Shown in pieces: positions 49,747 through 59,871 of a stretch of DNA of 64,000 nt. This stretch comes from Candidatus Bathyarchaeota archaeon (GTDB lineage Archaea > Thermoproteota > Bathyarchaeia > Bathyarchaeales > Bathycorpusculaceae), in the NCBI GenBank assembly GCA_026014595.1, contig JAOZHY010000016.1:1-64000 (forward strand), in the 5' to 3' direction. The translations under genes were made by a program, and so were the position numbers. How positions within the stretch are numbered: position 1 is the stretch's first letter; every line of letters begins with the position of its first letter. The notes under the pieces are model-generated. The model saw only the letters and a program-made list of their open reading frames with translations, was not told the DNA's origin and did no database searches.

Positions 49747-50565
49747 TTAAAATTTCTTGGCTAAGTAGTCGATTAAGCTTTCGAAGAAGAGTTTTCCGTC
49801 GCCATACTGCGGCATCTGCTCCCGCCGTGTCCAGTCAGGCTGCTGCCACCAGTAAAGCGCGCGTTCAGGATGCGGCATCAAACCGAATATCGTGCCGTCC
49901 TTGTTGCAGATGCCTGCGATATCGTGGAATGAGCCATTCGGGTTTGTTGGGTAGCTGCCTTCCGCGTATTCGCCGTTCTCGTTGCAGTACCGCAGAACCA
50001 TCATGTCGTTCTCGTACAGTTTGTCAAGCAGCTGCTGCTCCTTCTCTTTTGGGAACAGGAACCTGCCTTCCGAGTGTGCAACGGGTATGTGAAGCACTTT
50101 TCCCGTCGGGATTTTGCTTGTGAATATGCATTTGCCCTTGTTCTCGTGTTTGAGGTGGATCCAGCGGCAGTTGTAGCCTTGCGGAATGTTCGTAGCAAGC
50201 GTTGCCTCAGGATAGGCGCTTACGCCCTCGAATCCGGGCAGCAAACCGTACTCGACGAGAACCTGAAAGCCGTTGCAAATGCCCAGAATCGGCCTGTTCT
50301 CTTCGATGAAAGTTTTCAGCTCTTTGCCCAACTCAGCGGACAGCCACCTTGCGAGTATGACGCCTGCGCGCACGTAATCGCCGAAGGAAAAGCCGCCTGG
50401 AAAAACAAGAACCTGATAGTCCAAGAGGTTCCGGCGTTTAATCAGCTCGTTTAGGTGCAGCGTCTCGGCTTGCACGCCCAGTTCTTGGAAGGCGCGTTGG
50501 GTTTCGGCGTCGCAGTTTGTTCCGCCCACGCGCATGACACAGACTTTTATCTCTTCCCGCTTCAT
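49747..50565 (-). CDS. purQ: Phosphoribosylformylglycinamidine synthase subunit I
   Basis: VLVFPGGFSFGDYVRAGVILARWL, ILGICNGFQVLVE, IFGLMPHPERAL. Confidence 0.95.
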   Translation of the reverse strand: MKREEIKVCVMRVGGTNCDAETQRAFQELGVQAETLHLNELIKRRNLLDYQVLVFPGGFSFGDYVRAGVILARWLSAELGKELKTFIEENRPILGICNGFQVLVEYGLLPGFEGVSAYPEATLATNIPQGYNCRWIHLKHENKGKCIFTSKIPTGKVLHIPVAHSEGRFLFPKEKEQQLLDKLYENDMMVLRYCNENGEYAEGSYPTNPNGSFHDIAGICNKDGTIFGLMPHPERALYWWQQPDWTRREQMPQYGDGKLFFESLIDYLAKKF

Positions 50566-50568
50566 GTG

Positions 50569-52953
50569 CTACACCCCGCTGCTCAGAGTTCGTTTCCAAC
50601 TTGCCCGCAAATCAGCAATCGGCGCATCCACGACTGCAGGGCGCTTCAACCCTTGAATTATGAGCCGTGTGTTCTTGGTGACCTTGCCTATTTCCGCGTG
50701 AACCTTGCCTTTCATCAACTTTTCAAATTCTTCACGGTCTTTCTCCGCGACTTCTACGAGGAAGCGACTGTTAGACTCAGAAAATAACAAAAAGTCATCT
50801 CGCGCTATCAACTTGCTCGGCACCGCTCTCAAATCCATCTCCAAGCCGTAACCGCCCGCAAACGCCATCTCTGCGGCAGCCACCGCCAACCCGCCTTCCG
50901 AGAGGTCGTGACAAGATTTTACAATGCCCTCGCCCATGGCTTTCGTTAAGGCGTAATAGGTTTTGCGTGCCTGCGTCGCACGCGTTTTCGGTACTGATTT
51001 GCCTAAGAACCCCTTTAGCTTATAGTATTCTGAGCCGCCCAGCTCAGGATAAGTGTTGCCAACAAGATAGAGCAGGTTGCCCGGCGTTTTCAGATCCATC
51101 GAAACAGCCGAGCGAATGTCAGGAACAATGCCCACCGCCGTGATAAGCAGTGTCGGTGTGACTGGACCCATGGGCGACTCGTTGTACAAACTGTCTTTGC
51201 CCGAGATGAACGGCGTCCTGAACGCCGTGGCGATGTCGTAGCAGGCTTCGCAAGCTCGCACGAGGGAACCTAAACGCTCGGGTTTTTCAGGGTTTCCCCA
51301 GACGAAATTGTCCAGCAACGCGATTCGGCGTCCACCAACCGCCAAGTTGTTCCGTACCGCCTCGTCTATGGCGGCGGCTGCCATCCAGTAAGCGTCGATT
51401 TTTCCGTAGTTCGGGTTCATGCCGCACGAGATTGCGACGCCTTTCCATGAGTTGTCGAGTGGCTTGATGATTGAGGCGTCGTTGGGTCCAGCGTACTTGC
51501 CGTGCAAAGGCTTTAGCGCCGTGTTTCCCTTCACCTCGTGGTCGTAGGTGCGTACTACGCTTTCTTTGCTGGCTATGTTCGGTGCCGACAGCAACTGCAA
51601 CAGCGTTTCGGTGAGGTTTGTGGGTTCAGGGAACTCTGGTTCTTCAAGGCTGACGGCTGGGTAGGTTGCGGTTTTCATGCTTTCTGGTGGCTTAAAGAGG
51701 AATTGCATTTCGATGTCCGCAACGGTGATGCCCTCAAAACTGAGTTGGAGCCGCCTTTCTCGGGTGAGCTTTCCCACTGCGGTGGCTTCAACGTCCTCTT
51801 TCTCGAAAATTGCCAAAACCTGTTCGAGGTTTTCCAGCGGAACGGTTAATAGCATGCGTTCTTGTGATTCGGAAACGTAGATTTCCCATGGAGCTAAACC
51901 CGCGTACTTCAGTGGTACTTTGCTTAGGTCTACTGTGGCGCCGCAGCCGAATCGTTCTGCTGTTTCTCCGACGGCGCTTGACATTCCTCCGCCGCCTAGG
52001 TCGGTGGTGGCTGAGGCGAGTTCGCGGTCTCGGATTTCCATCAGGGCACGCTTCAGTTTTTCCTCTTCAATCGGGTCGGCGATTTGCACGGCGGGTCGGC
52101 TGACTTCTTCAGATTTCTCGGTGAGTTCCGCGCTGGCGAATGTGACGCCGTGTATGCCGTCGCGTCCTGTTTTTCCACCCGCCACAACGATTACGTGACC
52201 TGCTTGGGCGTTTTTTCTGAACTTGCAGAGCGGAAGCAAGCCGATGCAACCGCAGTAAACGACCACATTGCCCGTGTACGTCTCATCGAAGTATATGGCG
52301 CCGTTGACGGTGGGGATGCCCATGTTGTTGCCGTATGCGCCGATGCCTGCGGTGACGCCCATGTAAACGTACTTCGGGTGCTTCACGCCCGCTGGAAGCT
52401 TGTTGTAATCATAGTCTAATGGTCCAAAGCCCAGCACGTCAGTGCAAGCAATCGGGTCTGCCCAGACGCCGAGTACATCGCGGATTACGCCGCCCACGCC
52501 CGTGGCTGCCCCGCCAAACGGCTCCACCGCGGAAGGGTGATTGTGGGTTTCGACTTTGGCTGCGATGGCGTAGCCGCGGTCGAAGCTGATGATGCCTGCG
52601 TTGTCTTCAAAGACGCTGACGCACCAGCGTGGGTTGATTTCGTGTGTGGCTTTGGCGATGTAGGTTTTGAAGAGGCTGTTGATTTCTTTGCCGTCGATGC
52701 GGATTTTGCCTTTGAAGGTTTTATGGTAGCAGTGCTCGCTCCACGTCTGTGCTATGGTTTGAAGTTCCACATCCGTTGGGTTTCGGTTTTGGGTTTGGAA
52801 GTAGGCTTGGACTTGTTTCATTTCTTGCAGGTTTAAGCATAGGCCGAGCTCGCTGCTGACTTCGAGGAGTTGCTGGTCGGATGCTTTTTGTGTGTTGATT
52901 TCGTGCAGGCTGAACGGTGTATCTCTGCGGCTGTAGAGGCTGCTCTGCGTCAT
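50569..52953 (-). CDS. purL: Phosphoribosylformylglycinamidine synthase subunit II
   Basis: TIAQTWSEHCYHKTFKGKI, VETHNHPSAVEPFGGAATGVGGVIRDVLG, CHDLSEGGLAVAAAEMAF. Confidence 0.95.
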   Translation of the reverse strand: MTQSSLYSRRDTPFSLHEINTQKASDQQLLEVSSELGLCLNLQEMKQVQAYFQTQNRNPTDVELQTIAQTWSEHCYHKTFKGKIRIDGKEINSLFKTYIAKATHEINPRWCVSVFEDNAGIISFDRGYAIAAKVETHNHPSAVEPFGGAATGVGGVIRDVLGVWADPIACTDVLGFGPLDYDYNKLPAGVKHPKYVYMGVTAGIGAYGNNMGIPTVNGAIYFDETYTGNVVVYCGCIGLLPLCKFRKNAQAGHVIVVAGGKTGRDGIHGVTFASAELTEKSEEVSRPAVQIADPIEEEKLKRALMEIRDRELASATTDLGGGGMSSAVGETAERFGCGATVDLSKVPLKYAGLAPWEIYVSESQERMLLTVPLENLEQVLAIFEKEDVEATAVGKLTRERRLQLSFEGITVADIEMQFLFKPPESMKTATYPAVSLEEPEFPEPTNLTETLLQLLSAPNIASKESVVRTYDHEVKGNTALKPLHGKYAGPNDASIIKPLDNSWKGVAISCGMNPNYGKIDAYWMAAAAIDEAVRNNLAVGGRRIALLDNFVWGNPEKPERLGSLVRACEACYDIATAFRTPFISGKDSLYNESPMGPVTPTLLITAVGIVPDIRSAVSMDLKTPGNLLYLVGNTYPELGGSEYYKLKGFLGKSVPKTRATQARKTYYALTKAMGEGIVKSCHDLSEGGLAVAAAEMAFAGGYGLEMDLRAVPSKLIARDDFLLFSESNSRFLVEVAEKDREEFEKLMKGKVHAEIGKVTKNTRLIIQGLKRPAVVDAPIADLRASWKRTLSSGV

Positions 52954-53201
52954 TTTTGCTCCTCAACGTTGATTGTGTAGTTATCCTTGGTCGGGTTTGC
53001 GAGGAGCCGTTTCGCCATCTCCTCTGCTTTCGCCTTGGCTTCCCTGAGCGTTTGCGCATCGATAAGGATGTTGTAAACTTTGCTTACGTTAACCGCATCG
53101 ACCATGTAGCCGAGTTCTTTCAGTAATCGTGCTGTGGTCTCGCCTTCAGGGTCGCTGTGACCCGGTTTGAGGCTGACTTCGATTTTCGCGCGGTATTTCA
53201 T
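52950..53201 (-). CDS. purS: Phosphoribosylformylglycinamidine synthase subunit PurS
   Basis: 83 aa; YRAKIEVSLKPGHSDPEGETTARLLKELGY; overlaps purL by 4 bp. Confidence 0.92.
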   Translation of the reverse strand: MKYRAKIEVSLKPGHSDPEGETTARLLKELGYMVDAVNVSKVYNILIDAQTLREAKAKAEEMAKRLLANPTKDNYTINVEEQK

Positions 53202-53258
53202 GGGCTAAAATGTCAAGCGTACGGATTTAAACACTTTCATCACTAAAACTGCAAAGCA

Positions 53259-54338
53259 TTATGTCAAAACGAAGCTTTTGTTTCCGTAGTGAATCTCTAT
53301 TTGTTGCTTGTCGGTCACTTTGCCTATTAGCTCAGGTTGTGCTCCAGCGTTTTCCAGCGCGGCGATTGCTTTTTCTTGGTCTGTTTTGTTCACGATTATA
53401 GCAAAGCCCCATCCCATGTTGAAGGTTTGGAACATCTCCTTGTCGGTTATGGTGTAGCCGAGCTCCAGCGCGGTTCGCTGAATCAAGCTGAAAACAGGTT
53501 GGGGCTTGAAGTTGTTAAATTTGAAGCCTATGCCCGGCGAGAAAGCTGTGAGGTTGTTAAATTTTAAGTAGCCGTCGCCCGTGATGTGCACGGCGGCTTT
53601 GATTCTGGCTGTTTCCGCGGCTTTGAGGAGCGGTTTCACGTAGATTCGCGTGGGCTCCAGCATCTCGGTGATGATTTCTCTGTCGAGGGGTTCTGGTTTG
53701 TCGTGGGGTTCATGTTTTCCGCCCCATTGTTTGAGGAGAATTTTGCGCGCAAGAGTTATCCCATTGCTGTGCAAACCTGAGCTGGGCAAGCCGATTATCG
53801 GGTCGTCTGGTTTGATGACTGCGCCAGTGATTATCTGGTGTTTGGCGACGTGTCCTATGGCGGCAACTATCATGTCGAAGCCAGCGCCTTCCGCGATGCC
53901 GTTTATTATTTCGGCTACGTCGCCGATTTCGCCGCTGACGACTGGGCACTCCGCCATTTCAGCGCCGCGAGCTATGCCCTCGAGCCATTCCTTGACCAGT
54001 TTGGGATTGCTGGCTTGAGCATGGATATTGTCTGAGATGGCGAGCGGAGTGGCGCCTGAGCGTATGACGTCATTCACCGCCATGGCGACGGCGTCAATGC
54101 CTATGGTGTCATATTTGCCGGCGAGTTGAGCAAGGAGGACTTTGGTGCCGACGCCCTCAATGGTTAAGTCGAGATACATGTCTCTGGACAGCGGGAAGAT
54201 GTTGCTGTATGGCAAGTGTATCACGGGTCCAAAGTGGCTGAACTTGTACGTTTTCTGCAGGGTTTGCAGTGCTTTTTTGGATTCGTGACGTTGTTCGCGG
54301 TTCACGCCGGCGTCGGTGTAGGTGTAGTTTTTGGGCAT
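53259..54338 (-). CDS. purM: Phosphoribosylformylglycinamidine cyclo-ligase
   Basis: GVGTKVLLAQLAGKYDTIGIDAVAMAVNDVIRSGATPLAISDNI, AHITGDGYLKFNNL-type C-terminus. Confidence 0.93.
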   Translation of the reverse strand: MPKNYTYTDAGVNREQRHESKKALQTLQKTYKFSHFGPVIHLPYSNIFPLSRDMYLDLTIEGVGTKVLLAQLAGKYDTIGIDAVAMAVNDVIRSGATPLAISDNIHAQASNPKLVKEWLEGIARGAEMAECPVVSGEIGDVAEIINGIAEGAGFDMIVAAIGHVAKHQIITGAVIKPDDPIIGLPSSGLHSNGITLARKILLKQWGGKHEPHDKPEPLDREIITEMLEPTRIYVKPLLKAAETARIKAAVHITGDGYLKFNNLTAFSPGIGFKFNNFKPQPVFSLIQRTALELGYTITDKEMFQTFNMGWGFAIIVNKTDQEKAIAALENAGAQPELIGKVTDKQQIEIHYGNKSFVLT

Positions 54339-54513
54339 CGCGGGTTTTCTCCTGTCTGTGTGTTCTGTTGGCGCTGGATGTTGATAACGATTTTGCTCTG
54401 CCTGGAGTCTCTCCCCCTTCCCTTATATAAATCCAGAATAGGCTCGCCTTCGACCAAAAGACTAAAAATACAGAAGTCGCCATTGACCTAAAACAGCCAC
54501 GGCGAGAACAAGG

Positions 54514-54590
54514 GCGGTCTTAGTCTAGTTTGGCTAGGACATCAGCCTCCCACGCTGACGACCCGGGTTCAAATCCCGGAGACCGCACCA
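54514..54590 (+). tRNA. tRNA-Gly (CCC) with encoded CCA
   Basis: GCGGTCT TA GTCT AGTTTGGCTA GGAC A TCAGC CTCCCAC GCTGA CGAC CCGGG TTCAAAT CCCGG AGACCGC A CCA. Confidence 0.93.
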
Positions 54591-54803
54591 CCAAAGCGTC
54601 CCAGTCGTACAAGTCAGAGTCAAAGAAAACATGCATCTTTTTAATTATAGAGAATTTTTCAACAATGCAAGCGACTGACTAAAAACGGTTAAGGTGCCAA
54701 ATTGAGTCTAAACCCCACAAGTGTCTCAGGCAGCGACATGTGTCATGCAGTCTTGATAAATTTTAATAACTATTTCAGCATCAGTGTGTATGCGTGAAAC
54801 TAT

Positions 54804-55076
54804 ATGAAAAAGAAGTTAATGGACATCCTCGCTTGCCCAATAGACAAGTATCACCCGCTTGAACTCCACGTTTTCGAAGAGAAAGACGAAATCGTCGAAG
54901 GATTAATCGTCTGCCCCAAATGCTTGAGATGGTATCCCATTCGCGACGAAATTCCCGAGATGTTGCCCGACGAGCTGCGGAAAGAAGCAGAAGACTTGCC
55001 GTTCCTGAAGAAGTGGCAAGCCAGCATTCCTGAGAAAATCGTTAAAGAAGGCAAACCCTTCCATCTGAAACAGTAA
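54804..55076 (+). CDS. Trm112 family protein
   Basis: KKKLMDILACPIDKYHPLELHVFE...GLIVCPKCLRWYPIRDEIPEMLPDELR. Confidence 0.87.
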   Translation: MKKKLMDILACPIDKYHPLELHVFEEKDEIVEGLIVCPKCLRWYPIRDEIPEMLPDELRKEAEDLPFLKKWQASIPEKIVKEGKPFHLKQ

Positions 55077-55077
55077 A

Positions 55078-56028
55078 TTACGGCTTCAGTTTCATAACCC
55101 TGTTTTTCGCCGAAGACTGCAACGCAGCCTCAGCAATTTTCAGCGCTCTCAAGCCGTCATTGCCAGTTATCATCGGCTTCTCCTTTTTTGTAATGCAGTC
55201 AGCAAAATGTTGCAGCTCAAGCTTCAAAGGCTCCTGAAACGGGTATCTTGGCTGCAGGGTTTTCTCTGCGCTTTCAATCCACAACTCCTGCGTGATGTAA
55301 TCGAGCCTCATTATTGCATCGCTTCCAGTAACCGTCAACGTTCTCGTCTTATACGGCGTCAACCAGTTCGACTCGATAAACGCGCTTTTTCCATCCTCGA
55401 AAGTGAGCATTATCTGCGCGTAATCCTCAAACTTCCTGTGCCTCATGCTTCCAGCCTTCGCGTAAACGCTGCAGGGTTCTTCACCAGAAATGTACCGCAT
55501 GATGTCGATGTCGTGAATTGCCGTGTCCTTCACCACTCCGACGTCGCCGATTCTTTCAGGCCACTGCGAAACTCGCTTCGCTGTAGCGCACACGAGTTCC
55601 CCGATCTTCTTGTTCGCAACTGCCTCTCGAATCTGCCGCAGTCCTGGAATGAACCTCATCAGAAAACCAACTGTCAAGTGCAGACCGTTTTTGTCAGCGG
55701 TTTCCAGAAGCTTCTCCGCCTGCCTCGTGTTGGTAGCCATGGGTTTCTCCACCAAAACGTGTTTTCCGGCCTTCAGGGCTTTGAGGGCTTCTTTGGCAAG
55801 CATGGTTGACCACGTGCACACGCTCACCGCTTCGATTTCCGGGTTCTTCAGCATCCGCGTGCTGTTTGTGTATGCTTTCGCGCCGAATTGGTTAGCCACG
55901 TTCTTGGCTCTTTTAGCATCCGTGTCGCAGACAGCTATGAGTTCGGTGGCTTCGAGTTCTTGATAGACTCTGGCGTGATTTTTCCCCCAGAAGCCTGTTC
56001 CGATAACTGCCACGCCAAGTTTCTTCAT
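55078..56028 (-). CDS. Gfo/Idh/MocA-family oxidoreductase
   Basis: GVAVIGTGFWGKNHARVYQELEATELIAVCD, VEKPMATNTRQAEKLLE. Confidence 0.92.
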   Translation of the reverse strand: MKKLGVAVIGTGFWGKNHARVYQELEATELIAVCDTDAKRAKNVANQFGAKAYTNSTRMLKNPEIEAVSVCTWSTMLAKEALKALKAGKHVLVEKPMATNTRQAEKLLETADKNGLHLTVGFLMRFIPGLRQIREAVANKKIGELVCATAKRVSQWPERIGDVGVVKDTAIHDIDIMRYISGEEPCSVYAKAGSMRHRKFEDYAQIMLTFEDGKSAFIESNWLTPYKTRTLTVTGSDAIMRLDYITQELWIESAEKTLQPRYPFQEPLKLELQHFADCITKKEKPMITGNDGLRALKIAEAALQSSAKNRVMKLKP

Positions 56029-57371
56029 TTCTTCATGTCACCTTTTCCCAGGCAACGATATATGAAACCTTCTTTTTCAACTTTCTGCGGTTCAACAAGC
56101 TCCACCAAATCCACGATCGCCGCAGGCATCCTCATCACAGCCCGCAGTTTCTGGAAGTTTAAACGTTTAAACTGGTCATAACCATTAAGTATTATCACGC
56201 AGTCTGCGCTTTCCACTGCCTCATTCAGGCTTCGCTTAAGCGCATGTGAGGTGCTTAAGGTTTCGCTTTTTCCGAGCAGCGGATCATAAAGACTCATCTT
56301 TGCACCTTTCTTTTCTAACATTTTGACCAAGCGGTCTGCGGCTGTTTCAGGTTTAACAGTTCCAAGTGCTGCAACTCGTGCTCTTCTCAGTGTCTTCCCG
56401 CAGCTTCTCAGTGTGTCCTGCAATAGGTTAACTGTGTGCTTCACCATGTCCTCGTTGATTTGCCTAGCCAACTTTGAAAGCCTAAGCTTGGTGTTAAGGT
56501 TCTCCGCGTTTTCAAGCAGAAAGTAGGCTTCCTTTCGGTTTCTTTCCTCCGCGATGGTTGGAGAGAAGCTTGAGCCTTGAGGGTCCAAGAGTTTTACCAC
56601 CGCAGAATAGTCCACTCCAGCGCTTTCACAGAAAACGGCCAACTCGTTAGCTAAAGCGGTTTCTGCATCCTGTTTGGCGGCTGTGAACAACACGGCTAAT
56701 TCCACTGTTTTAAAGTCCATTATCTTCCTGACGCATTTGTTGAGCGTCGCCAAAATCGTTGAAGCAGCTTCCAAGCTTTTCTTGTCCAAAGCTGCCACCC
56801 AAAACTCTTGACTGCTGGCTGGACTGACTGACTGCTCGTCTGAACATAGCATGTGGTTGTAGGCTAAACCGAAATCTTCGCCGACTCTGAGCCCTGACGT
56901 GTTTTCCAAAGTTTCTTTGATGACGCTTTCAGTGAAGCCGAAACCTACTGTGCCCATGTAGATGAACAGTGCGCCGTGGCGAAGTGCGGCTCCAACCTGC
57001 TTGCAACTGTTTTCCACCTCCGCATAATTCAGGCTTTTTTTGTCGTCAATCTTCGCCGCAACAGTCATGACTATTATGTCGCTTTGTGAGACTGCGCTTT
57101 TCAATTCGCTTGTTACGCTGAGCTGTTTAGTTCCTATAAGGCGTTTCAATTTGGCTTCTGTTTCTTTTTCCGAGAAATCAGTTTTTCCTTTTGCCACTCG
57201 TTTAACGATGCTTTGGTCAGAGTCTGCGCAGACGACCTTGAAGCCTGCTTCAGCAAAGGCAACTGCGTAAAGAATGCCCTTTTTCCCGCATCCTATAACA
57301 CTCACCGTGTATTTTCCGCGTTTCTCCGCTGTGTCTATTTCTTCTGGTTTAAGGTTTAAAACTGCGGACAT
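56025..57371 (-). CDS. UDP-glucose/GDP-mannose dehydrogenase family protein (nucleotide-sugar dehydrogenase)
   Basis: VSVIGCGKKGILYAVAFAEAGFKVVCADSDQSIVKRVAKGK; RRARVAALGTVKPETAADRLVKMLEKKGAKMSLYDP. Confidence 0.82.
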   Translation of the reverse strand: MSAVLNLKPEEIDTAEKRGKYTVSVIGCGKKGILYAVAFAEAGFKVVCADSDQSIVKRVAKGKTDFSEKETEAKLKRLIGTKQLSVTSELKSAVSQSDIIVMTVAAKIDDKKSLNYAEVENSCKQVGAALRHGALFIYMGTVGFGFTESVIKETLENTSGLRVGEDFGLAYNHMLCSDEQSVSPASSQEFWVAALDKKSLEAASTILATLNKCVRKIMDFKTVELAVLFTAAKQDAETALANELAVFCESAGVDYSAVVKLLDPQGSSFSPTIAEERNRKEAYFLLENAENLNTKLRLSKLARQINEDMVKHTVNLLQDTLRSCGKTLRRARVAALGTVKPETAADRLVKMLEKKGAKMSLYDPLLGKSETLSTSHALKRSLNEAVESADCVIILNGYDQFKRLNFQKLRAVMRMPAAIVDLVELVEPQKVEKEGFIYRCLGKGDMKK

Positions 57372-57396
57372 GGATGAGCGTTCTCCGCGTCCTCTG

Positions 57397-58767
57397 CTAA
57401 TAAACGGCTGCGAGGATTTTTCTAAGCATTGCGCTATAGTCTTTAACTAGCTTTAATGCTTTTTCATGACTCTTAGCTTCCGCGTATAACCTGTAAACGT
57501 TCTCGGTGCCGCTTGGTCTGATGAGTATGGCGCTTTTGTCCTCAAACCAGATTTTCACTCCGTCAATGGTGCTGACGTTTGCGTCTTTCACCTGCTCGAG
57601 CAGTTTTTTCAGCAGCTTCTCTTTTTTATCTTCTGGGCATTCCACGCTTCCTTTCTCTATGAAGTACTGCGGTTGCTCCGCGATGAGTTTCGAAAGTTTC
57701 TTTCCAGTCTTGGACATTATTTCTAGGATTAGCGCTGTAGTCATGGCTCCGTCGCGGACTGCTTGGTGTGGACCATAAAAAACTCCGCCGTTTTCTTCTC
57801 CGCCTAGTTTGGCGTTGACTTCTTTCATTTTCTGTGAGACAGTGACGCTTCCAACTTTGGTCCACACGATTTCGCCCCTGTAAGCTTCTGCGATTTCTTT
57901 AATTAGCGTCGAAGAACTTACGGGAGTGACGATTTTCGCGCTTGGGTTTTCGATGAGGAAGTATTTTTCAACCACCGCGAAAGTTTTGTCTCCCATGTAA
58001 ACCTGTCCTTTTTCATCGACAAAAATGGAGCGGTCAGCGTCGCCGTCGAAAGCCACGCCTAAATCTGCGCCTACAGCTTTCACTGTTGCAGCTAGCACGG
58101 TCAGGTTTTCTGGTCGCGGTTCCGGCAGTCGTCCTGGGAAGGTTCCGTCGATGTTAGCGTTTATGCTTGTGACTTTGCAGCCTAGTTCTCGCAGAAGCTG
58201 TGGTGCGGTTAATCCGCCGACGCTGTTCGACGCGTCAACTACGACATGGTAATGTTTTTCTGCGATTTGGCTGGTGTTGACGTGTTTTTTCACGGCTTGC
58301 ACGTACTCGTCGTTTACCATTGGCATCTCGTGAGTTGTGCCAAGCTTGTTCCACTCGGCGAAAACTGGCTTGTTTTCGTAGTAGATTTTCTCTATGCTGG
58401 CTTCCTGTTCGTGGGAAATCTCGATGCCGTCGTTCCAGATGACCTTTATGCCATTATATTCAGGCGGATTATGCGAAGCGGTAATTATCACGCCACCAGC
58501 CATGCAGTGATTCTTGACTGCAAACTGCAGCGCGGGTGTGGGAGCCATTCCGGCGAAGAACACATTGCATCCTGTGGCTGTTAAGCCTGCGATTACTGCC
58601 TTAGCGAGCATGGGACCGCTGGTTCTGGCGTCGTGTCCTACGAGTAGGTTTTTTTTGTTGAAGAATGTTCCGATGGCTGTGGCTATTTTCGCGGCTGTTT
58701 CAGGTGTTAATTCTTTGTTGGTGAGCCCGCGGATGCCGTTTGTTCCGAAAAGTTTTTTTGAGCCCAT
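57397..58767 (-). CDS. glmM: Phosphoglucosamine mutase-like
   Basis: LFGTNGIRGLTNKELTPE, GGVIITASHNPPEYNGIKV, GVAFDGDADRSIFVDE, ILIRPSGTENVYRLYAEA. Confidence 0.9.
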   Translation of the reverse strand: MGSKKLFGTNGIRGLTNKELTPETAAKIATAIGTFFNKKNLLVGHDARTSGPMLAKAVIAGLTATGCNVFFAGMAPTPALQFAVKNHCMAGGVIITASHNPPEYNGIKVIWNDGIEISHEQEASIEKIYYENKPVFAEWNKLGTTHEMPMVNDEYVQAVKKHVNTSQIAEKHYHVVVDASNSVGGLTAPQLLRELGCKVTSINANIDGTFPGRLPEPRPENLTVLAATVKAVGADLGVAFDGDADRSIFVDEKGQVYMGDKTFAVVEKYFLIENPSAKIVTPVSSSTLIKEIAEAYRGEIVWTKVGSVTVSQKMKEVNAKLGGEENGGVFYGPHQAVRDGAMTTALILEIMSKTGKKLSKLIAEQPQYFIEKGSVECPEDKKEKLLKKLLEQVKDANVSTIDGVKIWFEDKSAILIRPSGTENVYRLYAEAKSHEKALKLVKDYSAMLRKILAAVY

Positions 58768-58785
58768 GTTTTCAGGTCTCCTCGT

Positions 58786-59871
58786 TCAACAGATGATTTT
58801 GGATTTTAATATGTTTTCAGAGACTTCTTTGGCGGGGCAGACTGCTGCTTCTGCTGGGAGTGTGATGTTGTCTCTGATTTTTGCTTGGTCTGCCACGATG
58901 CAGCCTTTGCTGATTTGTACTTTTTTTCCGATTACGGCGCCTTCGCCGATTATGGCGCCGTTTATGATGGCGTAATCGTCTATTTGTGCGTCTGGGAAGA
59001 TTACTGTGTCGCTTATGTGAACGTTTTTTCCGATGGTGACGTTTTTTCCGAAGATGGCGTATGGTCCTATGACGGATTTTTCGCCGATGGAGACGCCTTT
59101 GTCGAATGCTACGGGTTTTTTGATTTCAAATTTGCCTGTTCTGATTCTATGTGTTTTGCCGAGTGTGTCGAGTATGATTTTGTTTGTTTGGAGATATTCT
59201 TCTGGTTTGCCGATGTCAATCCATATGCCGCGGATGATGTGTCCGAAGAGCTTTCCTTGCTGGGCTAGTTTCGGGAAGATCTCGCGTTCCATTGAAATCT
59301 TTTTTCCCTTTGGTATGAGGGTGAAGATTTCGGGGCTGAGGACGTATATTCCAGCGTTTATGAGGTTGGTTGGCGCTGTGCCCTTTGCTGGTTTCTCTAT
59401 AAATCGTGTTATGCGGTTGTCATCTGCCAGTTCCGCCACACCGTATCTGCTTGGGTCTTCGACTTCGCAGAGGGCGATTGTGGCTAATGCTTGGTTTTTT
59501 TTGTGTTCTTCTATGATTTCACTGTAGTTGACGTTTTCGAATATGTCGCCATTCAAGACTAAGAAGGGTTCTGAGTTTCCTAGGAGTTTTTGGGCTTTTT
59601 TTACTGGTCCTGCGGTTCCGAGCGGCTTTTTGGGCGGGTCGATGGAGTATTTTACGCGTAGTCCGTTTTTTGGGATTCGCTGCCGTTTTATGTAGAACTC
59701 GGTTTGCAGGTTAACGGCTAATATTGCTTCTTTGATGTTGTTTTTGGCGAGGCGTTCGAAAATCCATTGGAGCAGCGGCTTGTTGACTATGGGGAAGAGG
59801 GTTTTGGGTCTCGTGCAGCTTAATGGCCTTAAGCGTGTGCCGAATCCACCTGCAAGGATTAAGGCTTTCAG
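58786..59871 (-). CDS. Bifunctional-type sugar nucleotidyltransferase (GlmU-like), apparent CTG start; track ORF lacks ~105 N-terminal residues
   Basis: Upstream frame reads (CTG)KALILAGGFGTRLRPLSCTRPKTLFPIVNKPLLQWIFERLAKNN...LVLNGDIFENV; GGTGA at 59879-59883 is 7 nt upstream of CTG; C-terminal left-handed beta-helix hexapeptides. Confidence 0.88.
   Translation of the reverse strand: MKALILAGGFGTRLRPLSCTRPKTLFPIVNKPLLQWIFERLAKNNIKEAILAVNLQTEFYIKRQRIPKNGLRVKYSIDPPKKPLGTAGPVKKAQKLLGNSEPFLVLNGDIFENVNYSEIIEEHKKNQALATIALCEVEDPSRYGVAELADDNRITRFIEKPAKGTAPTNLINAGIYVLSPEIFTLIPKGKKISMEREIFPKLAQQGKLFGHIIRGIWIDIGKPEEYLQTNKIILDTLGKTHRIRTGKFEIKKPVAFDKGVSIGEKSVIGPYAIFGKNVTIGKNVHISDTVIFPDAQIDDYAIINGAIIGEGAVIGKKVQISKGCIVADQAKIRDNITLPAEAAVCPAKEVSENILKSKIIC

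Noticed and set aside
52084-53126. Several plus-strand ORFs opposite purL/purS/purM (e.g. 52537-52836, 53337-53567)
   Set aside because: Antisense shadows of conserved genes with skewed composition
54421-54432. TATA-like CCTTATATAAAT (reverse strand) as purM promoter
   Set aside because: Plausible but would give a long leader; not strong enough to list as a feature
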